A stretch of 64,000 bases of DNA. Origin: Hevea brasiliensis (lineage: Eukaryota > Streptophyta > Magnoliopsida > Malpighiales > Euphorbiaceae). Shown here in pieces: positions 1 through 11,735 of the stretch; the first letter of the stretch is position 1; each line of letters starts with the position of its first letter. Both the position numbers and the translations under genes were made by a program. Where the stretch lies: the NCBI RefSeq assembly GCF_030052815.1, contig NC_079498.1:80896992-80960991 (forward strand), read 5' to 3'. The notes beneath the pieces were generated by a model. It was not told where the DNA came from. It made no database searches and was given only the letters and a program-made list of their open reading frames with translations.

Positions 1-1359
1 TAATGAAAACTGCCTCTAGCCATTTCCTTAAATGGACCACATACATCACTATGTATCAACTCCAAAATATTTTCAGCTCTTAACCCTTATCCAACAAAAG
101 GTGATCTAGTAATTTTTCCTTCAAGGCAAGATTCACAAGTTGGAGTAGGTTCAGAACCCAATAAGGATAAAATCCCTCTTTTCTCCAGCTTTGCAATCCT
201 ATCTTCTGCAACATGAACTATTCTTAAGTGCCAAATATATTTTGAACTTGAGTTGATTTTCATCATCACATTACATTCATTTAGATTGCTTGCATTAAAT
301 TTGTATTTAACATTATTTTCTAAATAATAAAGTCCATCATGCATATAACTCGAGCCAACATATTTATTTCCAAAATAAATGTTGCAAACATCATTTGTGA
401 ACTGAAATTCATAGCCATTTCTAGTCAAACTAGTTATAGAAATGATGTTCTTAAAAGCATCAGGTACATATAAAACATTATTTAAATACAAAACATGTCC
501 ATACTTGTATAAAGATTTAGATCCTATGGCTAATGCTTCAACAGTTGAGCCATTGCCAACCTAGAGTCTAATATCTTGTGACTGCAAGCTACTACTACTT
601 GCTAGTTCCATATCATAAGTAATGTAAGAACTAGCACCAGTATCTAAAACCCAAGCTGTAAGTGAACTATGAGTATCATCAGAATCTAAATAATAAGACA
701 CAGACATACCTTCTGAAGGTTTATCGTTCTTGTCCTTCAGAGAAGCAAGATACTCTGGGTAGTTCCTTTTCCAGTGCCCACCCTTTTGGCAGTGGAAACA
801 CTTTCCCTTGCCTTTGTCAGCTTTGGTCTTGCCCTTCTATTTGGCTATTTTCTTGGAAGGTCCAAGAATTTGAGGTTTCTTATTCTTATTACCCTTCTTC
901 TTTTTGGACTTTCCAGCAAAAGAAGAAGATGCAATCAAAGCCACCTCTTTTCCTTTATTGCTCGGCATATTCTTTTGGGCAATAACCAGCATGTTAAGCA
1001 ACCCAGCCAAAGTACACTCTTGCTTTGTCATATGGAAATTTGTCACAAAATTCCCAAATGACTCAGGCAGGGACTGAAGGATCAGATCCGTCTGCAGTTG
1101 GAAATCCATGTGAAAATCAAGATGTTCCAGCTGCTCAATAAGCCGAATCATCTTGTGGACATGATCTCCTACATTCTGTCCCTCATACATCCTCATGCGG
1201 AATAGCTATCTAGATATCTCATACCTAGCATTCCTGCTGTGATCATAATACAACTCTTATAGGTGAAGGAGGATCTCGCTTGCATTCTGCATATTTTCAT
1301 GCTGCTTTTGTAACTCATTAGTCATAGAAGCAAGCATGAAACATTTGGCTCTCATATCA
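1..1359 (-). pseudogene. C1: Ty1/Copia gag-pol remnant (gag 3' part, protease, pre-integrase, integrase start)
   Basis: Reading leftward on the minus strand, the gag capsid region covers 1359 to about 837. A zinc knuckle follows at 800-759, of form CX2CX4HX4Y, with the last Cys changed to Tyr. The aspartic protease motif DTGAS lies at about 615-660. A GAG-pre-integrase domain (WHLR..H... with CESCLEGK) lies at 491-87, and the start of integrase runs off the window edge at 1. The frame is shared from 1445 to 759 but is broken by stops near 1257, 1210 and 837. This is a normal Ty1/Copia domain order. The gag begins 26 kb away at 28219, because G1 was inserted after codon ~73. Seen: motifs and stops. 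Known: Copia family order. It is a dead remnant, and the Copia lineage is not determined. Confidence 0.93.
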
Positions 1360-4300
1360 TGTAACACCCCTATTTGCACAGCCTGGGACATTTCACTGTT
1401 CCGGTGATCAGTATCGGTCCAGACAATTAAGAGAATTAGAACCACATCTAAGATACCTAGTTAAGCCCTGAACACAAATAATTACTAATTGCCAAATAGT
1501 TAAGTATAAATAAGAAAAATAGAAAACAAAAAGTTAAAGGAGCCGGGAGTCACAGCGATGGGTGACCTTTTCGGAAATGACTGTGAGGTCAGTCTAAACT
1601 CAAATTTTGAATCGTAAAATGTGACACCGCGGTCCTTAGAACCATTGTGAACATAGTGGAAAAGAGAAAATCATAGCAAAGAATTGTTAAGCAGGTGAAA
1701 TAATTACGTTAGAGATCCGAAAGAAATATTGAATTACTTGCAAACCGGATTGAACCGGCGAGAGGCAATTTGGTCAATTCACCCCTAGAGCTGACTCTTG
1801 ACCTAACTGTCCAATAAAATTGGGCAAAAGAAAATTTCGAAATCGGGAATTAAATTAAAGAACTAATGAAAAAATAAATACAAAAGAAAAAAAAAAGAAA
1901 GAAAAAGGTTTATTTACATCATGCATGACATAAGCATGATGTAATAAATCTAATATTTAAAAAATTGAAATTTTGGGGATAAATCCTAATAATTAAAAGA
2001 TAAAATAAAAAGAAAAAAATTCATTTCTCTTCTTCCATTTCAGCCGCCCCATCTCTCTCTCACTTTTCTCTCTCTCAAAACTCCATTGAAACCCAATTCC
2101 AAGCTTTTGTGAACCCTAAAATCAGCCATAAAAACTATAGATTTCTTAAGTAAATCTTCTCCTTGAACCTTGATCCATCTATTAACAATAAAAAGAAGAG
2201 GAAAGAAGTGGAATTTGGGAAGAGGGAAAAGCTCTAATTGAGGTAAGTAATTGAATTTGGAAATCTTAGTTTATTTGTTGTGTTTGTATCTTAATTAAAC
2301 TAGAAATCAACTTAAAAATAAAAACAAAACAATTGTTGGGAGAGTAATATGGAATTCGTCCAGCTATAGGTGGGGTTGGGATTGAATGAATTTGGTGGAT
2401 TTGAATGTTTATTTGCAGTGAATTAGGTGTAGAGATCATGAATATACACTTTAAATTGCATTAGAGTTAAAATGTATGTAACAAGGGTTTGGAGCTTGTG
2501 AAAAATTAGAGAAAAAGTTAAGAATTGGTCAATTGATGTAGTTGATATTATTTGAGTTGAGAAATGGTCAATTGTGACCATTTATGGTGTGTATGAATTG
2601 TTGGAACCAAGTTTTAATTCGGATTGGTTAGGGTCATTCTATAGCCAGCTTGACCTAGGTCCCTTTCAGGGACCAAAACTAAAAATTTACCAATCCAATT
2701 GGTGTGAGGCCAATTGGGAATGAAACTAGACACAAAATGGCAACACTTTTCATTTAGGAATCATGCCCAGAAAGTGACCATAACTTAGTGAACAATTAGG
2801 CCAAATCCAGAATTGGGCACACTGACCTGTACAAAAATGACCAAATGAACAGTAGTTACGTAAATGACCATAACTTGGTCTAGGAAGGTCCAAATGACCT
2901 AAGTTTTATACTAATAGAAAGCTGAGACATAGTCCTACAACTTTCATGAAGAAAACAAACCCAAACTTTGACCATAACCTATCCAAAAACTTACCTGCAG
3001 TCAGTGTACAAAAACTGCCATTATCCAGGAAATGCCCAGAATTCTGGGTAACACCAAATCCGGCTAGCCATGTTCAAATGGCCATAACTAGGGCTACAAA
3101 ACTCCAAATGGAGTAATTCAAAAAGGGAAATAAAGTTAAGACAATAAGAAACAACTTCTATGAAGAAAACTTAGCCAAATTACCACAGCAACTTGACCAA
3201 TGGAACAGTGCAAAATAGGGCACCAAATCTGAAATTTTAGAAGTTTCACCTAAGAAACTTAAAGTTTGAGAAAACAACCAAAATCAACAAATTAGGTAAC
3301 CAAAATGTGGTATGTGAGTGAAATTGAAATTCCCATACCTATTAAGCATTAGAAAGTTAATAAATTGACTTGAATAATATCGTGAATAGTAACCCCGAAA
3401 TATAAATTTTATAGAATGTTAGGTTAAGCATAATAAAGCTAGATATAAATAAATTTGAATTTAGTTTTGGATTTATTATAAACTATGATACTGAAACACT
3501 ATAAAATTATGTGTTTCAATTGAAAAGAATACTGGGAAAGAACCCGAGGCATCGAGTCAAGGCCAAGAGGCGATTCGCATAAGGTTTGTGCACAACATAA
3601 AAATTGTCTTTAAATTTTCTTTTATAATTTGTGTGAAATGAATTATGACTTAATTGTATTGAAAGTTGTGATTGAAAGGAACAATATGCTTTTGACTTAA
3701 ATTGTTGAAAGTTTACTTGTATGTGTTTGAAATGGCAATAAATGTTTAGTAAATTGCTAAGGCAGTTTTGAAACCGCGGTGTCATGACCATATATTTGAA
3801 TACCTCACTAGCATAACTAGTGGGAGGAAATAGTTTTGAATTTTGATTCCTTCTCTGGCTGTAGTGTTGAGGTGTGTGCCAGTAGAAGAAGAAATTTGAA
3901 TGGGTACCCATAGTTTGAGCTAGCTAGCCTTGTGATTTCTCATAAGCCTCTGGCTATTGAGATGAGTATTGTTCTAAATGGCATGATGTAACTGTGTATT
4001 TTTATGAAATTCGTTTTGAGACTTCCTAAATGAAATTATTTGGACTAAAAGTTTATAAATCATGTTTTGTATCCATTTTTTTCATTTTCAGTACTGTATT
4101 TGAATAAATGTGATTTGAATTTTGCATAAACTATTATTTTAGTATGTTGTGCACCACTGAGTCATAGAACTCAGCGATGGCTGTTATTGCTGTCACAGAT
4201 ATAGAGACTAGAGGAGCAACAGAGTGAGCTGCTGAGGATCTTGGAGTCACATCCTTGAAAGTTTGTTGGGTATATTTTATACCCTGACTGTAATACTTAT

Positions 4301-4768
4301 TTTGGTGTATGTAAATGTATGTACATGTATAAACTGGTCATGAGCAGCTGTATAGAGTTATAATAATATTAGTTTGGATTTTCTCATGTATATTTTAGAT
4401 AATGAATGTAATTTGATTTTACTTTAATGAAAAATGAATGAAGTTATTTAGTGTTATATTTTGATTTGATGAAATGAGATATTGGAAGTGTTTTACAGGT
4501 TTTTGAAGAACTGTTTTCTTAAAATATAAACGACACTCTGCCGAAATTTTTCCAAAAATTTGTGTAAAAATAAAATGGACAAAAAAATTTGAACTAGTTT
4601 TTAAACTTCTATTAAATGTAAGAAAATGCTCACCACTTTCAACAAGTAAGAAAATAGTTTTAAAATCTCTTGTAGGGTACTTAATAAGTTATCGATAGGT
4701 GAAGTTCAGTAGTTCATTAGGTATTCTACAAGATCATATTATGCCTTACAAAGGAGTAAGGTGTGACA
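1360..4768 (+). repeat. G1 5' LTR (family A)
   Basis: 3409 bp, starting TGTAACACCCC and ending GTGACA. It contains a CT-rich tract near 2040-2090, a splice-donor-like AG|GTAAGT at 2241-2247, two degenerate ~216-bp repeats (around 2867 and 3083) built on a CATAACT motif, an acceptor-like site near 3518, a hairpin at 4157-4174, and a U5 tail shared with families A and C. The partner is the split 3' LTR at 15860-16215 plus 24953-27999. No protein-coding gene is supported inside it; reading frames of up to 131 codons occur here but match nothing. Confidence 0.93.
4157..4174 (+). other. Conserved LTR hairpin, G1 5' LTR
   Basis: The 6-bp stem CTGAGT/ACTCAG with a 6-nt loop sits between a conserved CACCA and a conserved CGATGG, about 610 bp before the LTR end. 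Other families keep the stem with different bases. Confidence 0.6.
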
Positions 4769-4776
4769 TATTTTAG

Positions 4777-4788
4777 TGATATCAGAGT
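4777..4788 (+). other. G1 primer binding site
   Basis: tgatatcagagt begins 8 bp after the LTR end. It is a two-base variant of TGGTATCAGAGC, the complement of the plant initiator tRNA-Met 3' end. The leader 4789-4937 follows, without coding potential, and is cut by S1. Confidence 0.8.
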
Positions 4789-4937
4789 GAATTTTTAAAG
4801 TATGTTTTAATTTGTGAATTTGTGTCTTTTCTTTGATAAGTACAACTGCTCAATGTCCTCATTTGTTACATACAGTGCATTACATCATAAATATGAATTA
4901 ACGGAGGGAAATCTCCTTGTGTTATTTGTTTAGGAGA

Positions 4938-7900
4938 TGTAACACCCTCATTGTATCAATTCCGTACATTCTACTGTTTCGGTGACCGGTGTCGGCCTGG
5001 ACGGCTAGAACATTTGAAAAAATATTTAGACTAGAGTGAGGAGTCATAAATAACTCAAATAATAATAAGAAAAATTTAGAAAAATTTTAGAAATAAAATA
5101 CAACCAAGTTAAATGAGCCGGTGCCCTAGCGATGGGTAACCCAGTCGAAAGTTGCGGTCCTCGCAGCTAGGAGCCCTAAACCTAGGAAAAAATTCATGAA
5201 ATAATTTTTGGGACTCTAGAGAAGAGTCATTGAGGTTTCTATGGAATTAGAATGCCAAGAAAAGGCTTAGAAAAATGTTTAGATCGGTACAGACAATTTT
5301 AATCTGTTAAGCCAAACAGAGGGCATTTTGGTCATTTCATCTTCAGAGATGATTTTTGGCCAACTTGTCCAATTAAGTAAATAATTATTATGGCATAAAA
5401 TATGAATAAAAATTGCTAAAAATTTAATTAAAATGATTAAAAAAGAAAGAAAAAGAAAAATAAAATATAAGTAAATTAATGACATCATGCATGAGGTAAT
5501 TAAAATTGCTAACTAATGGGAAATGGAAAAGTCTCTTAAAAGGGATAAAAACTAAATAAAAATGAGACAAAAATGAAAAAGAAATATGCTTCATCTTCCC
5601 CAATCAGCTGAATCAAGATAGAGAGAGAGAGAAAAGGAAAAGAAAGAAAGAAAGGAAGAAGGAGAAGGAGATGAACAGTAGTAAAAACAGGAGTTCAGCA
5701 GGGCAGCATGTTTCTCTTCCGTCCAGGTGAGTTTCGCTCAACTTGTACCATTGATTTTTGGATATATTTGAGGTATGTATGTGTATAAGTTATGGTTAAA
5801 ATTTGGTGATTGTTCAACGGTTGAATTTGGAGAGATATATTGTTGAACACAGGCTGTCTGCAAGTTGAATTCTGAATTTTAGCTACTGAAATTTGAGAAA
5901 AATAAATAGTTAGGATGCTTATAAAATTATGAAATTTGGTACAAATGATATTTTGGATGTTGAGGCTGTTGTGTTAAAATTTGGTGAATTTTAGACTTGT
6001 GGTTTATGAGATATAAATTGTTTTGCATGAGTTGTCTGAGTAAGACTGATTTCTGCAAAAATTCAGATTTTGAAGGGTTGAATGAATATTTTGATATCTC
6101 ATGATATAGAGATGATTTGATGCTAAAATTTTTACTTATATTGTATATGGATGTCTTGAATATATGGTTAAAAATTGGGATTTATCTGACGGTTAGATCA
6201 TTATATATAAATTTGAATGCACAAGCTGCCAGATTGGGAATTAATGGTTTGTGGATTTGAGATTTATGATAGGAGTTTAGTCCAATTTAAGGGGAAATGC
6301 TGTTGAATTTTTATTGGATATTTAATTTGGGAAAGTGAAGTTATAATTGATTATGATTATTATGGTTCTAGGAGAAATCTTGAAGAATAACAAGCTCAAG
6401 TTTGGTTTCAAAAAGGTTAGTGCTAACTCTTACATCTCTCTTTTTATTCCATGTTAGGAAGTTAAAGTGAATGAGAAATTGTTAAGAAATTGAATAAAAC
6501 ACTTATGTAGGAGTATGTATGAATTGTGGCAGCCAAGAGAGGGTTAGGGTTTGGATGGTTTAGTTGCAATTAAGTTTGTATATTAATGTCAATTAATGTA
6601 TACATATGAATTGGAGTTGAATGCAGTTGAATTTTTTTTTTTTTTGAGTTTGCATGAGAATGAGATTTGATCAATTAGGGTTAGTATGAAAATTGGAGAT
6701 ATTGTGTTTGAATGGTTAATTAGAGTTCTAATGGTCAATTAGTGAACATTTGATGAATTTTGACCCTAAATTGGAAGTAATTGTGGCCTTGAAATTGAAA
6801 GTGGTGTGCTGCCTTGAGTGCCCTGTAGGTCTGGATGTGAGTTCAGCATATTTGGGCAGTTATAATTTGGGTTGTGTAGGTTCAATTAGTGCAAGGCCAA
6901 TTGGATATGAAATTAGACACATAATGGCACAACTTTGATTAAGGAAATCTATCCAGAAAACAAACTTAAAATGCCCTAAAAATTGACCAAATTCGGGTAG
7001 CACCAATTCTGCCTGGGCAAAAATGACCAAATGAACAGTATTTATTCATTTGGTCATAACTCAGTGTAGAAAGGTCCAATTGACCTGAAATTTATATCAA
7101 TGAAAAGCTTAGACAAATTAGAACAACTTTCATGTAGAACACAAACTCAAATTCTGGACTTAACTAAATGAAATTGCTAGCCAAATTTGGACTACCAAAT
7201 CTGGCAGAACCAAAAAGTGCCCAGAAATTCTGGGTAAAGGCAATCGGACTAGTTATGGTTAAATAGTCATAACTTGAGCTAGAAAACTCCAAATGGGGTG
7301 ATTCAAAAAGTGAAATGTAACTAGACACAATAAAGAACAACTTTGATTAAGTACACTTGGCCAAATTCTCACTGTAGAATGACTTAATAGAACAGTGAAC
7401 TCTAGCACCCAAAACTGAAAATTTGATTTATTCTCCATTGGTTAGAAGCAATGATTGGTAACTAATGCCAACACGTTTGGAAACCAAAATGTGGCAAATT
7501 TATGTAATTAAAACTCATGTAATTATTATACATGAGAAAGTCAATATTTTGACTTAAATGACCAAATGAATAGTAACCTTACATGTTAAGTACAAATATT
7601 CAATAAATAACTTTGTAATATGCCCTAGTAGGCCTAATGTGATTGGTTTGGATAGGTTGGCATGCCAATAGGGTTCTGATAGCAGTACTGCATATGATGT
7701 ATGGCTCCATGCCATTCTGTGATATGATAGCCTATGGCTATACTGATTATGATGTTATACTTGGCTTTATGCCTTATTGCTTTTATGGCTCATTAGCCAT
7801 TCTGTTTGCACACTGGGAGACACATTGTGACTAATGGTGTGACGGCCCGAGGTACCTGGTACCCAGTGCTAGTTTACCCATTTATCCAGTCCGGTCAATT

Positions 7901-9020
7901 TGTATAGGTTACTTGGGCATGGAAAAGTATAAATGTAAGTGAATTGATTATTAAAGGAAGTAAGGAAATTAAATATCAAGATAAAGAAAAAGAATAATTA
8001 CAATAAAATGCTAAAAAGAATTGAAATGAACTGGACTGATGATAAAAAAAAAAGTTATTTATTATTGAATGCACTGGGAACTTTAATTATTATGAAATAA
8101 TTTAAGATAACCTAGAAGGCATTAAATTAAATGATACAAAAAGATTAATAATAGAAATATAATTTAAATAAATGTTACAAATGTACCTTGAATAATAATA
8201 TTAAGTTAAGAATAATGCTATTAGAATATTAGTATAGTGTATATTATTACTGTAACCTTATGAACTAAGCACCTCCAAAAAGGACTAAATTAAGAAAAGA
8301 AAAAAAAGGGATATTAAATTTTAGAAACCTTATTGAAGCATAATTAGATCTAAATTATCTGAACCATGTTTTATTTTCATCTGTATTTTGTATATTATTT
8401 TCTTTGTTATATTATTGCATCACTAAGCAGAAATGCTTAGCGCGATGGATTTGTTTCCTCGCACAGGTACTGAAGGTAAAGCCCAGTGAATATTAAATAG
8501 AGATTTTGGAGTTCTGATCTGCATAAGTGTCTGAAGTATTCAATGTTGTCACCTCCTCAGTAATGCATGTAGATAGGGCCCATATAAGTTATTTTATGTA
8601 TTTTATATATTATGTAAATTATGAACTTGTGTAATTAGTTTATAAATCATGTAAATTTATGTAATTTGAAAATTTTTACATATGAATTGAGTATGAATAG
8701 AAATGTATGGAAATGATTATGAAATTGAAATATATGGATGAGATTTGAAATATGAGAAAATTATGAGAATGATTGATGAGATGATTATGAGATTTTATTT
8801 TGAAAATATTGTTGAATTTCAAACAGGTTAATAGTGAAATACGTCAAACGTTAATATAATAGGGGAAACTCTATTAGTTTCTCCGTCGACAAATAATTGA
8901 TATTAAAAGATAATAACTCGAAAATGATTAAAGAAATAAAGTAAGATAAGTTAGGGTGCTCCGACACCGAATGTAGCACGCCTTGCTCGGCTACACTGTA
9001 GTCGGGTGAGGGGTGTTACA
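4938..9020 (+). mobile_element. S1: solo LTR, family B
   Basis: A 4083-bp LTR bounded by the perfect terminal inverted repeat TGTAACACCC/GGGTGTTACA (first and last 10 bases, one mismatch allowed at the inner edge) and by the target duplication ggaga (4933-4937 and 9021-9025). It has no internal domain, PBS or PPT, so it is the product of LTR-LTR recombination. It resembles the LTRs of G4 in reverse complement: a GGCCCGAGGTACC stretch near 7843 and the end segment at 8940-9020 both match. Its hairpin is at 8423-8440. It interrupts the leader of G1 just before the gag start. No gene is visible. Confidence 0.93.
8423..8440 (+). other. Conserved LTR hairpin, family B version
   Basis: CTAAGC, a 6-nt loop, then GCTTAG. 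Compared with family A, stem pair 3 is A-T instead of G-C and pair 6 is C-G instead of T-A, so pairing is preserved by double changes. Confidence 0.6.
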
Positions 9021-9045
9021 GGAGATATCCTAATTCCAGACTAAA

Positions 9046-9630
9046 ATGGAAGAAGAGGATCGCTCTGTTGAGCAGTCGGTAGAGGCTGAGGCCCAAGGGG
9101 AAGTCCCAGCAGTCCAAAAAGTCAGTGGGTCTGTGGCACCGGCCCCACAAATGCTGCAGTTTCCTGCACAATTCACCCAGCAGATGGCTACAATGTTTTA
9201 ACAGATGGCTGGGGGTATGCCTGCTCAAGCTCTACCCCAGACTTCTGTGGTGCAATCTCAAGCTCTAATTAGACAATATGACAAGCTGTTGAAATATGGG
9301 GCAACAGAATTCAAGGGTACAGTAGACCCTTTAGAGGCAGAGCAGTGGCTAGAGAGAATGGACTGAGCGTTTAAGAAGCTGCACTGCCCAGATGAACTGA
9401 AATTTGAGTATTCGGTATCACTACTGCAAAGGGATGCATATGACTAGTGGAAGACCATCCCCCACAGCTTGGAAGAACTGCCAGTATTGACCTGGGACGA
9501 CTTCATCAGAGAATTTAGACAGAAATATGTCCCAGATGCATATGTGGATCAGAAACTATAAGAATTTTTAAGTCTGAAGTAAGGGAATAAATCAGTGGCA
9601 GAGTATGAGAGGGAATTCTCCCACTTAAGC
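9046..9630 (+). pseudogene. G1 gag, 5' part (broken)
   Basis: The start is the ATG at 9046, 26 bp past the S1 insertion, at the same place as in G2 and G3. The frame gives an acidic N-terminus, a Gln-rich QFPAQF..QQMA segment, then the retrotransposon gag core with EQWLERM, KKLHC, W-K-TIPHS and REFRQKYVPDAY motifs. Stops in frame include TAA at 9199, TGA at 9364, and further stops in the Trp-Trp motif region and near 9560 and 9583. Gag would form the particle and bind element RNA. C2 cuts the gene after the motif YEREFSHLS, and it continues at 11736. Confidence 0.9.
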
Positions 9631-10971
9631 TGTTAGTAGTATGCCCTAGAGCATATCATTTAGTATGTATCTTGTACATATTTTTATTAATAAAAGGCAT
9701 TTCCACTTTTCCGTTTACATAATATATTTATGTGTAATAGAAAAGGTCCATTGATATTTTGTTAGAAATATTATTCTTAAGTTGTTAAGAATATGAGTGA
9801 CAATATTTCTAGCACAAAGGATCATAAATAGGTTCACAATTGAGGATACTTCATAATAAGGACATGACTTATCCAGAAAGATTGTATTCATGTTTGTTCC
9901 CAAGTTATTTATATGAGATATAAATAAGATGGAATGGTGAGTCTCATGCCATATAACAAACATGATAGGCACTTATAAATGATAAGTAGGCCGAACCAGT
10001 GACACTTATGACAAGCACATGGAGTTTACTCTTGTTAATGTTTTGTCAGAAATCATATCAGTGCATATAATCTTTAGACCTGAGATAGCACAGTTATCTT
10101 GTATATAGGTAGTTTGAGTTTGATACTGCTTTCATACTTGTACTGTGTATGGGTATATGGGCATGTGTTGGCTCCTACTAGTTATATATGGAGGTAGGTG
10201 TTGATCAAGATGGAATCTGTTCCTCTAAGTAAATAGAGATAAAATCCTATGTTCATTTAATTGTTCTTGATGTTTCAAGTTCTGGCCAGACAGATAGATT
10301 TATTCGTAAAAGAGTTTCGATGAGAAAATCTTTTAATCAAGAACTGGAATTAAAAGAGAACATAATATTCATAGCAAATGGAGTTTGACATAAACCATGA
10401 CTCCAGCTTGAGTTGGGATTTTGTAACAGAGAGATTCTAGTGCATGGTAACATATGATTATAGGTTCATTTAAGGTAAACCTTATTACTAATTCGGTGGC
10501 CATGGCATGCTATGCTAGGTGTTAACCATGGTCTATGAGGTTCATAAAATGATTTAGAGAAATCATTTATGGTAAGAAAGAGTTCTGATGATATTAAGAG
10601 TTGATATCATATCTCATTGCCAATTAGTGATGAGCCTAGTAAGTCACACACATACACAAGTTATCACCTATTTAAATATGATTTAATTAATTAATTAAAG
10701 AGTTTAATTGATTAATTAAATAGGTTTGGTTTGCAATTAAATTGCAAAGTCCCTAGCATGATTTGAAACCAAATCTAGATTATTGGATGTATAGTATAAG
10801 TTAAATTTATATTTAAAGTGTTTAAATATGAATTTAATTAATGAGAAATTAATTAATAGAGATTAATTAGTTAATTTATATTTGATATAAATTAATTAGA
10901 AGAAGAAAAATAATTATTTTGGGTTAAGAATTCAAAATTAAGACACAGGGGCATTTTGGTCATTTCACAGT

Positions 10972-11143
10972 GTGACACGTGGCACCATGAGATGGTGACA
11001 CATGGGATTACACATAAGCTTGCCAAATGTTTTTTAATCATGTAAGATGATTAAAATCAAGATTAAATATAGGTTTGACACTTGGCACAATGTGATTGGG
11101 TCACTTAAACCTAGAGCTAATCAAAGGGTGACATGTGGCAAGG
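10972..11143 (+). promoter_or_regulatory. G-box/ABRE-like repeat array in Copia LTR U3
   Basis: Four variants of TGACA(C/T)(G/A/T)TGG lie at 10972-10986 (with a true CACGTG core), 10994-11006, 11075-11088 and 11127-11143, just upstream of the TATA-like box. G-box cores bind plant bZIP and bHLH factors, so this may be an element enhancer. That function is inferred. Confidence 0.55.
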
Positions 11144-11163
11144 GTTTAATGTGTTAACCTAGC

Positions 11164-11170
11164 TATTTAA
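11164..11170 (+). promoter_or_regulatory. TATA-like box of Copia LTR C2
   Basis: TATTTAA precedes a region expected to start the transcript. At the matching place the C1 LTR has a better TATATAAA (62405-62398, minus strand). Confidence 0.5.
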
Positions 11171-11735
11171 GTGTTGTTATGAAAAGAAAAAGCAACCAGC
11201 AGCCACTCCTCTCCTTTGTCACGACACTTTGAGGGTTTTCATCTATTTTTCTTCATCTCTCATCAATTCAAAGAGATTAGCCATCAATCTCTTGAATTAA
11301 GAACGCTTGAAATTGTTTCTAGTGTCCTGTTTACATCTCTAATCTCTTAAAAGGCAGAACTTGAATTTCTAATTAATAGAAAAAGTTTTAGAAGCTGTTT
11401 AAGGGCTGCCATAGGTGTTCTTGGTGTGGACAAGCTAGAGGGACAACATCTGGTGTCCTGAAAATGAATCTCAAAGGCGCAAACATACTGCAGTGCATCA
11501 AGAGGTTAGTGTAATCGTTCTTGATTTAATCTAGGGTTCTAAAATTAATCTGATTAATTTTAAAATCTTAAATGGCAAATACAGATCCAAAAAACATATT
11601 AAAAGAGCTTTAATATGTTGTTTATCATTGAAATCAAATAGATAAAAATAAATCTTGCATGATGCATGTGACCCTAGGTGAAAATTTTTGAATTCAATGG
11701 TATAAACTTGTGTTTTTCACGCTTCCGTTCCTTCA

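Larger units (their letters stand above)
9631..11735 (+). mobile_element. C2: Copia solo LTR
   Basis: A 2105-bp LTR with TG...CA ends, inserted in G1 gag. The left flank is taagc and the right flank aagcc, which is a 5-bp duplication with one base lost. The end CACGCTTCC.TTCCTTCA matches the C1 LTR end at 29750, and much of the body matches 61976-62933 in reverse complement, so C2 and C1 are the same family. It has a TATA-like box at 11164 and an upstream G-box-like array. No internal coding region remains. The AT-rich core near 10680-10900 is rich in TTAATTAA. Confidence 0.9.

Noticed and set aside
662..1061. Plus-strand frames of 95-107 codons
   Set aside because: They are antisense to the clear Copia gag and zinc-knuckle frame and have no motif of their own.
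3516..3911. 131-codon minus-strand frame in the G1 5' LTR
   Set aside because: It lies inside LTR sequence, is not kept open in other LTR copies that I can see, and resembles no family.
1360..4768. Solo LTR rather than the 5' LTR of G1
   Set aside because: A primer binding site follows directly, and the target duplication tatca is matched only at 28000, beyond the second LTR.
7643..7834. 63-codon frame with repeated TATGGCT/GCCAT words in S1
   Set aside because: It corresponds to repetitive family B LTR DNA that also occurs in G4 (36420-36600, 42010-42190) without a conserved frame.
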